A DNA stretch of 64,000 bases from Kalmusia sp. IMI 367209 (Eukaryota > Ascomycota > Dothideomycetes > Pleosporales > Didymosphaeriaceae). The notes below the pieces were generated by a model, which was not told where the DNA came from, made no database searches, and saw only the letters and a list, made by a program, of their open reading frames with translations. The position numbers and the translations under genes were made by a program. The stretch lies in assembly GCA_027946365.1 (NCBI GenBank), contig JAPEUQ010000002.1, positions 2,666,001 to 2,730,000 of the forward strand, written 5' to 3'. This document shows positions 45,676 to 56,166 of this stretch, in pieces (the first letter of the stretch is position 1; each line of letters opens with the position of its first letter).

Positions 45676-46555
45676 TCACACCTTCCTTCGCTTCGGCTCG
45701 ACTAGGACACTGTGTTCCGTTCGTGATCTTTTAAGAGGCTGACCAGAATTTAATCGCGGAGGTTTCGGAGCTGAAAATTGTTGGTCAGTGGGTAACCGCG
45801 AGCGTCCTGCCCTCTCAGGAGCTGCGTCGCTGAGTTGAGGTATCGGCCGCTGTTTGATGACCGGACCTCTGGAATTACTGCTCCCAGCAATGGACGCTGA
45901 AGCTCCCTTGGAGATGAGCATGCGCTTCGGTGCTTCAGTCTCCTGCATTCTGACCAGCCTAGCAGGCGCTTGTGCAACGGTCTTCTTCCTCTCGTTGAGC
46001 ACATGTTGGGGCATCATTGACGCCTTTGGCCGGGCGCGTTTGGCGTCGAACATGCCTCTCCGTAGCTTATCAAAGGCCATCTTGCCTGTTTTCGCTGGTG
46101 CAGCAGGATTCCCCCACGAGCTTCCACCCCAGCCTGATCTACGCTGGGAGGGAAGACTAATCTTGCCCTCTAGAATGGTAGTCTGGTGCCCTTTCCGGTC
46201 CTTCTGCAGAGCCTGCATTTTCTGCCTCAATGTCTCCTGCTGGGCCTCCTCGTCCTTCTCCGCATCCCTCTTGAGCTTCTTGTAGACCTTGCTCCAGTTT
46301 TTGGGATCTCGCGGTTGATGGGGCTTTGACTCCCATCCTGGTACGTCTCTTTTTATAAGCTTCAACCATAATTCGCCCGTTTCGCCCTGTATTTGCGGAC
46401 AATTTGCTTCAAGCTCAACGAGTTGCTCTGCGACTTGGATGTGTCGTAGTATTGGCGCAAGGAATGCGTATGGCAGGTCGCCTATGTCTTCCAACATGTG
46501 TATATTCTGTATCAACCGTTTTTTTGGCAAGGTCGTAGAGAGTCGGGACCGGCAT
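45676..46555 (-). CDS. ELA1: Elongin-A-like protein, with apparent +1 in an A7 run
   Basis: The ATG at 46555 opens MPVPTLYDLA. A run of seven A (plus-strand T run at 46519-46525) then shifts the frame. With six A it continues into KKRLIQNIHMLEDIGDLPYA and the rest, 292 residues in all. FLAPILRHIQVAEQLVELEA, CPQIQGETGELWLKLIKRDV, PGWESKP and NWSKVYKKLKRDAEK are the conserved Elongin A core (F-box-like/BC-box region that binds Elongin C). The tail is basic and ends KRRKV. The family contributes to RNA polymerase II elongation and to a cullin ligase that removes stalled polymerase. A translated product that starts at 46555 without the shift would stop early; either the base count is wrong or the gene is broken. 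Confidence 0.88.
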
Positions 46556-47129
46556 GATGAACTTCCGCCTCTGCCTAAGTATTGCTTGGTGTAAGGCCAG
46601 AGGGCACGCTTGCGATGTCAGGAATTAGCAGCGGAGCGGCAGCTGGGATGGTGGGTGAAAGGTCGCGAAGAAAATGCGGTTCTGTTGCGAAAACTAAAGA
46701 TTCGTGGTCTCGACAAGTGGCTAAAGCTCAGCTTCGGTTGGAGAAGATGCGCGGCGTACTAGGCGTGACGGAGACGAACGTTGGGTCGCTGTTGTTGCAT
46801 TGGCTCGAGTATTGTTCGTGACTTGGTGAAAGATCGGGGGTTTTATGGTGAAAGCAGGTCAAGGTGACATGTGAAGACAAAGACTTGGAAAGCGGAGTTG
46901 CGTTCGTCAGTGAAGGCATGCACCATGGATAGGCGATCTGACGTCCACCACGGGACGAGGGCAGCAGGGGTCTAGGGACAGGGATCTGTCCGCTATTGTT
47001 GCCTTGGCACTGCCGCTCAACGCGGCGATCCGCAATTCTCACGAGGCACTTAACCACGACAAACGAGCAAGTTGACAGCTTCACAAGCAGCTGCTTGTCA
47101 CACATTCACACATACACATAGCGTATACG
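46556..47129. promoter_or_regulatory. 574-bp divergent promoter (Elongin A / THO7)
   Basis: Spacer between divergent genes. A 68-codon frame from the ATG at 46612 has no supporting feature. No TATA box is visible. Confidence 0.5.
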
Positions 47130-48249
47130 ATGGCCCCTGTCAACTGGGCATATTTGCCCGCAGCAGACGAAGGTAGGGTCTCAGAGGGCTTCGTTATAGC
47201 CTATACTTACCTGCTTAGACGCCCTTCATAATGTCGCGCGCCTCTTCGCAGTCGAATTGCGTCCTGCCATCCGTGTTGCTCACCGCCTCACCATGGTCGA
47301 GCCAAAGGAAAAGGAGATCAAACTCTCTGATGTGCGACCGACCCAGCTACCCTCTCCACCTCCCGATGCCTCCGCCGCAGACGAGGAGGCTGCTGCGCGT
47401 GACGCTATCCGAAGAGAAGAAGCGCGCAAAATTGAATACTGGAAGAAGGAGGTCATGAATGAACTGGAATTGCTCGACTATACAACATTGCGCTTCGAGC
47501 TTACAACGGGCATTAACAATGAGGAGCGCGAACGTTACGCGAAGGAGAAAATAGCCATCACAGAAAAGCAAGCACACGTGCGAAAGAACATTGAGAAATT
47601 GCATGTGGACTTGCAGATGGCAAAAGAGACGTTGGCAATTCGGAAGACTTACGATGAACTGACCGAGAAGATCACTAGCAGCAAGATGCTCAAGCCGCGG
47701 GATGAGCAAGCTATTGCGCATGCTAAGCTAGACGAGGAAATTGCCGAATTGGAGCAGGAAGTACAAACCGCGAAGACCACATGGGCCGAACGTCGCGAAC
47801 AGTTCAATCGTATCGAAACCGAGGCCATGAGTCTTATGCGCATGATCAAGGACGAGAAGGAGGAGGCAGAGCGTAAAGAGGGCATGATGAAGGACCGCGA
47901 TGAGGAGGGTGATGGTGAAGGAGCTAGCACAAGAGGCGATATCAGCCACGCGGCAACACCTAGACCTGACGGTGGCGTTACGCCTGTCCATGTCAGTCAG
48001 ACTGCAGATTCTTCAAGTAGTCTCAGAGTTCCACAAGATCGGCTTGCACTCCTTTCCGTGAGTGGCTCTCCTGTAACGTCGCATGTCGGCGAGGATACGG
48101 AGATGGGAGAATCAGGCGACAATGGAGGCGTAAACCCAACCGACGACTTGTCAGAAATCGAAGAGGGAGAAGACGTTGAGGAGGGTGAACATGAGGGCGA
48201 TAGTTCTGAACGTGGAGGGGCTTCCGGGCGTGAGATGGATGAATCTTGA
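47130..48249 (+). CDS. THO complex subunit 7 (Thoc7/Mft1-like)
   Basis: Two exons (47130-47172, 47219-48249), 357 residues. The start MAPVNWAYLPAADED continues over the 46-bp intron into ALHNVARLFAVELRPAIRVA. A long coiled coil (about residues 60-220: EARKIEYWKKEVMNELELLD, YAKEKIAITEKQAHVRKNIE, LDEEIAELEQEVQTAK) is the Thoc7 domain. The C-terminal third is disordered and ends with an acidic segment (SEIEEGEDVEEGEHEGD). THO couples transcription with mRNP packaging and export in the nucleus, and subunit 7 pairs with subunit 5 through the coiled coil. Family assignment rests on the N-terminal block and the coiled coil. Confidence 0.8.
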
Positions 48250-48353
48250 AAAGCGAAACAGTTGCCTCATTATAGCAGCTTTCAAGTCTTCTTTTTGATA
48301 CCCTACTTTCTTGCATAGCGCGGTGTCCGGGCCAGGTCAACATGTGTAGATCA

Positions 48354-48372
48354 TGTATATATATATATACAT
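48354..48372. repeat. short (TA)n tract
   Basis: About seven TA units (TATATATATATATA) in the spacer between the convergent THO7 and tubulin cofactor A genes. Confidence 0.8.
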
Positions 48373-48515
48373 ATGAAATTGAGCTGTACAACATCTGCAA
48401 TTTCTGTCATGGTGTTACGACACAATCTGGAGGTCCATGCGCGAATGATAGCCTAGAGCAGCCCGATCCCTTTAGAGCTCTGTTCCCTGACTGCGCATTT
48501 GATGAGAGGTATAAC

Positions 48516-48965
48516 TCATGCAGACTCGCGAAGGGCCTCTTTTCCCTTGGCAATCGCCTCTTTCGCTTTGGTGACCTCTTCAGTTGGTGCCTCGCCTCCA
48601 GCTTCTTTGTTGCTCTCCTAGACGCGGTCAGCGCTTGCACTTCTGGAGAAGTGACTGATATTTACAAGTTGTTCCTCCAGCTTCTCCAGGGCTTCTGCAA
48701 TCTTGGATCGCACATTTGGTAAGACGTTCTTGGTTTCCTCGAGGCCTTGTTTCTAGGAGGTATTAAGTAATGGAGTATCTTGTGGTTTTAGTGAAGAGCA
48801 TACCTCCTGCTTCAGGATGTACTCTGCGTTATGATCCTCGCTACCAGCCTCAAGCTTCTTAATGCGGGCTTCCTGCTGCTCCATCTCCTTGTAGTAGCTG
48901 GCTTCCTCTTTCACTAAACGAGCTAAAGAAGAAGTCGCAACGGCGAGCTTCGATGGAGGAGGCAT
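48516..48965 (-). CDS. RBL2: tubulin-specific chaperone A (cofactor A)
   Basis: Three exons (48804-48965, 48666-48752, 48516-48617), 116 residues, the family's normal size. MPPPSKLAVATSSLARLVKE then EASYYKEMEQQEARIKKLEA is the conserved three-helix opening; KQGLEETKNVLPNVRSKIAE and EEVTKAKEAIAKGKEAL complete it. The protein captures beta-tubulin released from the CCT chaperonin and passes it on for heterodimer assembly. Introns are 51 and 48 bp, both phase 0. It is divergent from MCM4 over 336 bp. Confidence 0.93.
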
Positions 48966-49173
48966 GACGAAGTCAAGGATTGCTGTTCCGATATATTGAG
49001 TAGATTATGCTGTGGGATCTGTCAGGAATTGGGGGCGGGAAGGGGTGGTTTTTTATATTTTGTTGCTGCCTTGCCGTTGTGTGTTTATATGGTCCGTGAA
49101 AATGTATGGTCATCGGCACCCCGCGAGCCTATCGATAAGTCCACTATACCTGTTTCGGAGTAAATTGGTAGAT

Positions 49174-49200
49174 TGGCAGGCGCGTCGGTAGCGCCTGCCA
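49174..49200. promoter_or_regulatory. 10-bp-arm inverted repeat in the RBL2/MCM4 promoter
   Basis: TGGCAGGCGC, a 7-nt spacer, then GCGCCTGCCA: a perfect palindrome that could bind a dimeric factor or form a hairpin. It is next to the cell-cycle boxes at 49207-49219. Confidence 0.6.
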
Positions 49201-49206
49201 CGCGAA

Positions 49207-49219
49207 CGCGAAAACGCGT
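49207..49219 (+). promoter_or_regulatory. overlapping SCB (CGCGAAAA) and MCB (ACGCGT)
   Basis: CGCGAAAA at 49207-49214 matches the Swi4/6 cell-cycle box (CNCGAAA) and ACGCGT at 49214-49219 is a perfect MluI cell-cycle box. They lie about 85 bp upstream of the MCM4 ATG, where MBF/SBF sites of replication genes are expected. Confidence 0.65.
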
Positions 49220-49301
49220 CTCCTTTCCGCCATCCCACTTCCTAAACTCCTCTCCGTCACTGGACGACCCCAAGTCGTTCGATTGATACACACTTATTCC
49301 A

Positions 49302-52300
49302 ATGTCTTCTCCAGCGCAGCGTCGCTCGCAGCGCAGCTCTGCTACCCCGCGGAGGAGCACTCGAAATTCGCAAATGCCTTCCAGCCCAGCGCCGGGAGGG
49401 CCAGACGAGCAGCTACACTCTGAAGCATCGCAAGCATCCCAGCGACCGAACGCTACCCCAAGGAACAGCCGTCTACAAGCGCCATCTACACAATCGCCCC
49501 TCTTCTTTCGCTCTTCTCCTGCCACTGCATCTGGGTCAGGGGCAGCAAACGATGCACAGGAGAGCGATGGCGGCGCAACGCCCAAAGCTAGCGGGATGAC
49601 AATTGGAGGTAAACGTTCTCGAAAGGCTTTTTATTACAGTTAGCTAAAACTAATAGACTCCTCTCCAATCCGCTATGCCTCCAGCTCCAGTCCAGGCCGT
49701 GCTCGCCATGCCCAAAACACAGATATCCGCAGCAGCAGTAGCGCGCTTTTCGTCCGTGGTGCTACCGATACAGCAGCACGAAATCGACGCAGCGATATCC
49801 ACTCCGATATTCTTGGACCCAGCTCTACGGGCAGACGTCGTAGGCTGTTTGTTGACGAAAATGGAATGGCTGTGGAAGATGCCTCGGACGCAGCAACCTT
49901 CTCTAACCTCAATCCAGATACATCAGACGCAGATGTTCTTGGTGGGAACTCGTCAAGATTCATTTGGGGTACCAACGTGTCGCTTGTGGACTCGATGAAC
50001 GCAATGAAGGACTTCTTGTTCAACTTTCAGAGAAAATACCGCTTAATTCAAGATGGAGAACTCGCTGAAGGTACCAGCTTGCCGGCTGATGATCCAGCAA
50101 TGGCTAAAGAATATGTGGAAATGATGAAGGCCATGCTTGAGCTGGGTGTGACTCCTCTCAATCTAGATGCACGAAATTTGAAAGCCTACCCTCCAACGAG
50201 GAAGCTGTGGCATCAGCTTCAGGCCTTCCCGAGCGAAATCATTCCCCTCATGGATGTGGCTGTCAAAGACGCCATGATCGAGCTTGCAGAGAGGCGCATG
50301 GCGGAGCTGCGGGTTCAGCTATCGCAAGCTCAACGAGGTCCGCAGCGTGGTCACAACTCAAGTTCTCTTCCTCCTATGCTCAGCTCGGACGCGCCTACCC
50401 CAGGCGCCCTTTCACCTGCAGCTGCAGCTCTAGATATTCCAGACCTGGTGAAGGAAGTCGACCAGAGAACCTACCGTGTCCGTCCTTTTGCTTTGGACAA
50501 GAATACCAACTTACGAGATTTAAATCCGGGAGATATGGACAAACTTGTTAGCGTCAAGGGTCTAGTGATTAGAGCTACGCCAATCATCCCAGACATGAAG
50601 GATGGTGAGTTCAGAAAAATACATATTGGTTCATTAGATCTGACTTATTGTAGCGTTCTTTCGATGTTCGGTCTGCAATCATACAGTAAGGGTGGACATT
50701 GATCGTGGCAAGATCACTGAACCTACTCGATGCCCCCGTCCAGTCTGCGAGTCATCAAATTCGATGCAGATTGTTCATAATCGTTCTGGTTTTGCGGATA
50801 AACAAGTGATCAAGCTTCAAGAGACCCCAGACAATGTGCCAGATGGCCAGACGCCTCATTCGGTCTCTCTCTGTGTCTACGACGAGCTTGTCGATGTTTG
50901 TAAGGCTGGAGACCGAGTCGAAATCACCGGCATTTTCAAGAGCGACCAAGTCCGTATCAACCCGCGCCAGCGGTCCGTCAAGAACATTTTCAAAACCTAC
51001 GTCGACGCACTGCATATTCAAAAAGTGGACAAGAAACGAATGGGCATAGACGCATCCACAATAGAGGAAGAATTGGCTGAGCATGTTGCTGGCAGCGCCG
51101 AAGAAACTCGCAAAGTCTCCGAAGAGGAGGAAGCTAAGATTCGAGCGACCGCAGCGCGGCCAGATATCTATGAGCTTCTCTCACGCTCGTTGGCGCCTAG
51201 CATCTATGAAATGGACGACGTCAAGAAAGGCATCTTGCTTCAGCTTTTCGGAGGCACAAACAAGTCATTCGACAAGGGTGGAAGTCCGAGATATAGAGGT
51301 GACATTAACGTGCTCCTTTGCGGTGACCCTTCGACCGCCAAGTCGCAAATACTTCAATACGTACATCGCATTGCCCCCCGCGGTGTCTACACTTCCGGAA
51401 AAGGTTCATCCGCCGTTGGCTTGACCGCGTACATCACCCGCGATCCGGAGACGCGACAACTCGTGCTCGAATCTGGTGCTTTGGTATTGTCAGATGGCGG
51501 TGTCTGTTGTATCGACGAATTCGACAAGATGTCTGATGCTACCCGATCCGTACTCCATGAAGTAATGGAACAACAGACAGTATCTATCGCGAAGGCAGGC
51601 ATCATCACCACCTTGAATGCCCGAACCTCTATTCTTGCCTCTGCGAATCCCATTGGATCCAAGTACGACGTGAAACTTCCGGTCCCACAGAACATCGATC
51701 TTCCACCCACGTTGCTCTCACGTTTCGATTTGGTATATCTAGTACTCGATCGCATTGATGAAATGAACGACCGCAGGCTAGCACGGCATCTAGTCGGGAT
51801 GTATCTGGAAGATACACCTGAGAATGCATCGCGGCATGAAGTATTACCCGTCGAGTTCCTCACAGCATATATTTCGTATGCTCGTACGAATATCCACCCC
51901 AAGATCACCGATGGTGCCCAGAAGGCACTTGTAGATGCCTATGTTGCTATGCGCGCTCTGGGTGCAGATGTTCGCTCCCAAGAACGTCGGATCACTGCGA
52001 CTACGCGTCAACTTGAATCGATGATCCGTCTCTCAGAAGCTCATGCAAAGATGCGCCTTAGCGAGATAGTCACGGAAGATGATGTCCACGAAGCCGTCCG
52101 CCTTATTAAGTCCGCCCTCAAGCAGGCTGCCACCGATGCCCGCACTGGTCTCATCGATATGTCTTTACTCACTGAGGGCACATCGACTAGCGACCGACGG
52201 AGGAAGGAGGATCTCAAGCGTGCCGTACTGGGCGCTCTTGATGAGCTAGGAAGCGCAGGGCAGAATATTCGCATGAGCGACCTGGCGAAGAAGGTTCGTG

Positions 52301-52431
52301 ATGGCTCAACCGAGCAGGTGGAGAACCAAGAGTTCTTGGAAGTGTTGAAGTCGGCAGAACTGGAGGGCACAGTACAGATCTCCGGGGAAGGACCTAGGAG
52401 GATGGTTAAACGTGTTGTGGGCACTTTTTAG
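49302..52431 (+). CDS. MCM4: DNA replication licensing factor MCM4
   Basis: Three exons (49302-49608, 49657-50604, 50654-52431), 1010 residues. Subunit of the MCM2-7 helicase loaded at origins. The N-terminal ~180 residues are Ser/Thr/Pro/Arg-rich, the usual CDK/DDK target tail. The OB/zinc region (AFFRCSVCNHTVRVDIDRGK with the second pair in CPRPVCESSN) spans the second intron. The AAA+ core carries Walker A GDPSTAKSQ (about 642), Walker B CCIDEFDKM (about 703-711) and the arginine finger LLSRFDL (about 775). The C-terminal part has a winged-helix-like end. The MCM4-typical block CVYDELVDVCKAGDRVEITG and overall similarity distinguish it from the other MCM paralogues. Promoter boxes suggest G1/S control. 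Confidence 0.97.
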
Positions 52432-52598
52432 ACGAAAACATGATGGGTTATGATGGGTTTATCGGATTTGTATAGCGAAAGAGTGGTTATGAGATGAGGT
52501 TTCGGATCTCCATAATTGTGGATAGGTTGCGATAACGATTCGTCATGCATGAGACGAAGTTGCTTATTTTGCTAATATGTCTTCTATTGATTGCGTAT

Positions 52599-53799
52599 TT
52601 ACCACTCACGTACCTCTCCGCCTGGCCCAACAAATCCAGGCGAGAACCACGCCTTTGCATCTTTACTTTCCCTTCTAACCCATTCTTCATCGACTTCAAT
52701 CCCCAACCCCACACCCTCCATTAGCTCTATATACCCCTCGTTCACCTGCCACACCTCGGGATTTTTCACATAGCTTGTCAGATCCTGACTACCCGCATTA
52801 TAATGAATCCCTAGACTCATCTCCTGTATAGCGAAATTGGCAACGTTAGCATCGACCTGGATACAAGCAGCAAGCGCGATAGGCCCCAACGGACAATGCG
52901 GTGCCAGCGCTACATCATATGCCTCGCACATAGCTGCTATCCGCTTCAGTTCAGAAATTCCACCGCAGTGCGAGATATCCGGCTGCAAGATATCGACACA
53001 GTGCGCTTCGAGGAAAGGCCGCACATCCCAGCGCGAATGTAGGCGCTCACCTAGTGCAATAGGGATGCTTGTTTGATTGGAGAGCGTCTGTATGCCGCCG
53101 ATGTGTTCAGATAACAGCGGTTCTTCGATGAAGAGGGGATGATGGGGTTCTAGGGCTGCGGCGAGTTGTTTCGCCATGGGCTTGTGGACGCGCCCGTGGA
53201 AGTCCATGCCTGCATCCATGCCGAGGCCTTTCACGGCTTTGAGGCGCTCAACGCTGGATTCTAGAGAAGAAGGGGAGTCGAGCCAGCCGAGGTCTTCGGT
53301 GGCGTTCATTTTTACGGCTGTGAAACCTTGGTCTTTTCGAGCTCTGGCTTGAACCTCCACATCTGAGGGTCTATCGCCGCCTATCCAGGCGTAGACCTTG
53401 AGTTTGGAGCGCACTTTTCCGCCTAGAAGCTGGTAGATGGGTACGCAGAGCTTACGTGCTTTGAGGTCCCAGAGGGCAATGTCGAGACCAGCGAGGGCGC
53501 TCATGAAGACGGGGCCGCCACGGTAGAAGGAAGTTCGCCAGGACATTTGCCAGATGTGTTCGATATCACTAGGCCATTGTCAGTACTCAAAGATTTGGCG
53601 AAGAGAGATAGGGGTCGACCTACTCTGCTTCATAGCCCATGTACCGTTCTATCCATGCATCGAGACATCCTTCTACAGCGTTAGTATGGCCTTCTAAACT
53701 TGCTTCTCCCCAGCCAAAGTTCCCTGCGTCGTCGGTAATTTTTACGAAGAGCCATCTCGGTGGTACACGGAAGTATTCAATTTTTGCGATCTTGCCCAT
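52599..53799 (-). CDS. D-galactonate dehydratase (mandelate racemase/enolase superfamily)
   Basis: Two exons (53624-53799, 52599-53568), 381 residues, matching bacterial DgoD (382). MGKIAKIEYFRVPPRWLFVK then NFGWGEASLEGHTNAVEG open the capping domain. The barrel shows ALWDLKARKLCVPIYQLLGG, the catalytic MDFHGRVHKPMA, the metal-ligand strands FIEEPL and ALGERLHSRWD, and APHCPLGPIALAAC with the catalytic His. These are the DgoD signatures. The reaction is dehydration of D-galactonate to 2-keto-3-deoxy-D-galactonate, probably cytosolic. The gene is divergent, across 445 bp, from a keto-deoxy-acid aldolase that could use the product. Substrate is inferred from the family; a related sugar acid is possible. 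Confidence 0.9.
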
Positions 53800-54244
53800 G
53801 ACTTTTTGATGTTCTGTCCTATAACGAAATGGGATAAATGAACGCGTGCTAGACCTTGCTCTGGTCGCCTTGTATAAGATGCTACGTTCAAAGAAAGTTC
53901 ACAACATTAAAGGCATGTTGAAATTTTATCGCATCGCTTCTACCGTGACTCAATTTGCTGAGTAAGGATTAATCTTGCGTGCCACTTTCCAAGTGTAGCG
54001 CGCTTTCTCAACACAGGAGGGGCAATCCGAGGTCGGATGCGGGGTAATGGCGACGGCAGCGCTCCCCACTTAGGCTATGACTTCGGACGAATTGCTCCCG
54101 AGGGATATAAACACTGCGGCTCACATGAGCTGGCAGGAAAGCGCTCTTCCGCACGATAAAGTTTCAGGTGATTTTCAGTACATGAAAGCTCTTGAACGCG
54201 TCCTACCAAATTGTATTTGAAGCACGAGCGATCATCAAGACACC
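53800..54244. promoter_or_regulatory. 445-bp divergent promoter of the sugar-acid pair
   Basis: Between dehydratase (minus) and aldolase (plus) ATGs. The shared spacer allows co-induction. A possible TATA-like GATATAAAC lies near 54102-54110, about 135 bp before the aldolase ATG. Confidence 0.45.
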
Positions 54245-55284
54245 ATGACCTCAGCTCCTCCAACGGGTGTCTTTGTTCCGGTCCCGACTTTCTTCAGACC
54301 AGCCTCTGAGTCGAAATCTCTGCAAGCTGAGCTCGATATTGACGCGCAGATCAAGCACAGCATACACCTCGCGAAGAATGGCGTCCGTGGCTTGGTCCTG
54401 CTCGGTTCCACGGGCGAGGCAATCCATCTGTCACGCCAGGAGCGCTTCGACCTAGTTTCTGGCGTCCGCAAAGGCCTTACCCATGCCGGGTTCCCAGACT
54501 ACCCAATCATGGCTGGTGTTCTGATCAACCATCTAGAGGAGGTTTTAGAGTGGATAGAGGACTTCAAGAAGGCGGGTGCGCAGTGGGGACTGGTGCTGGC
54601 ACCTGGATACTTCGGCGCCGAAGCCAGCCAGGATAACTTCAAGGAGTGGTACACGATTGTCGCTGACCGGTCGCCGCTACCTATCCTGATGTGAGTGTGG
54701 CGGAAAGGTTGCTGGATGCGAAAGCTAATCTCAATAGTTACAATTACCCTGGTGTGACGAACAATGTTCTGATACTGCCAGACACATACCGCGCCCTCGC
54801 CCAGCATCCTAATATCGTTGGCTGCAAGATGTCCCATGGAAACGTATCTATCCACGTCCAAGTATCGACCGACCCCGAGATCGACCACAACAAGTTCAGA
54901 GTGTACAGTGGTTTCGGCGCGCAACTTGGGCCGATTGTCGTTTTCGATGCTGCTGGCGTTATTGATGCGCTTGCTGGTATCTATCCTAGGACAGTGTCCA
55001 AGCTATTCAAGCTTGCCGAAAAGCGACCGCTAGACGACGACACGCTGAAGCAGCTAAAGGAATTACAATATACTGTGTCAGCAGCGGAAGACTACATTGG
55101 TGCTACAGGTGTCATTGGCATCAAGGAAGCCGTCACGCGAGTTCTCGGCTTTGGCACATTAGAAGGTGGGAGGCTGCCCATCAAAGGGAAGACTGCCGAA
55201 GGAACATGGGAGAAGTGGGATAAGAAAATTCTGGCCCGCGTTCAAAAATTAGAAGACTCTATAGATGCCGCTGAGGTTAGGTGA
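54245..55284 (+). CDS. 2-keto-3-deoxy-sugar-acid aldolase (DapA/DHDPS superfamily)
   Basis: Two exons (54245-54690, 54738-55284), 330 residues. A class I aldolase barrel: GVFVPVPTFF, then the substrate-binding GLVLLGSTGEAIHL, the catalytic Tyr in ILIYNYPGVTNN (restored across the 47-bp intron) and the Schiff-base Lys in GCKMSHGNVS. The C-terminal AEDYIGATGVIGIKEAVTRV is shared with fungal 2-keto-3-deoxy-L-galactonate/4-hydroxy-2-oxoglutarate-type aldolases. It would cleave a 2-keto-3-deoxy acid to pyruvate and an aldehyde. Being head-to-head with a D-galactonate dehydratase makes 2-keto-3-deoxygalactonate the most likely substrate, but this is inference. Confidence 0.88.
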
Positions 55285-56166
55285 GGCGCTATGCATAATT
55301 AGCACGCTGCAGATAATACAATGACCAGTTCCAGATTTCAATTTTGCTTCAAAAAATCTTAATGCTCGCTCTAGATTCTGCTCACCCAGTAGAAGGAGGA
55401 TACTATTACCCCAAATTGCAAACTACCCGAGTGAAAAATCGGGCCTTCCAGAATTCGATGGACTTGCTCCTTGTTTCGGGGATCCAGGATCTTACATCCG
55501 GTATACCGACCGTTTTACGCTACCGAACACTACCGAAGCACTCATGCGACAGTAAGCAACCACATCACACAGCTTTCGTCGAATCCTCATCGCAATATAC
55601 CAGATTATGCGATGTCGGATGCAGTTTATTACATCACGACACTTTTTGTACCTTGCAATGTCGCCACTTCGCCATGCAGGGCACTATTGATCTACGCTCT
55701 TGGCGTGGTGTAGCACACGGGTGGAAAAGCCCGAGGCGCAAAATTCGCCTCCACAAAATAGACTTCTGTCAAAACACTCACGGAGCCTAGCCCCGATACT
55801 GGACAGGGCGTTGGACATGGTCCAGATGTTTGGGCTAGGGAGTAACCCGGCGGATTGGTACAGGTGGTTTGCTACACGAGTCGGATTGAGGTCTCTGAAG
55901 AATGAGACAAAAAGCAAACAACGGAAGTCGAGAGCGCGATACCGATAACGGTACAGTGTTGCGTGAAGGTGAGGATTATTTAAAGACTTGAAACGGCGTG
56001 TTTCTGCTGGATGCTGCAAAACGACTTTGTTTCATACTCATTGATTTGAGCCTGCATGTGAACGGAGAAGAGGCTATTCCTCACAAAAAGTGCTGTTTGC
56101 GCACTTGCTACTTGTATACTATATTTAATAGTGAAGTGAGAGTCTGGCATCGACGGAACACTAAGA
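55285..56166. other. intergenic with a possible exon-like remnant
   Basis: Most of the 880 bp shows nothing. See the separate entry at 55391-55551 for one exon-like stretch. Confidence 0.4.
55391..55551 (+). pseudogene. possible orphan exon/gene fragment
   Basis: An open stretch reads GLPEFDGLAPCFGDPGSY then IRYTDRFTLPNTTEALMR, with composition like real protein. It is flanked by an acceptor-like CAGTAG at 55388-55390 side and a GTAAGC donor at 55552, with a plausible 52-bp intron to 55603. I find no start codon or matching neighbouring exons, so it may be a remnant of a lost gene or chance. I do not recognise the family. Confidence 0.2.

Noticed and set aside
46612..46821. Small plus-strand frame upstream of THO7
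   Set aside because: Only ~68 codons, no motif, in a divergent promoter spacer. Treated as chance.
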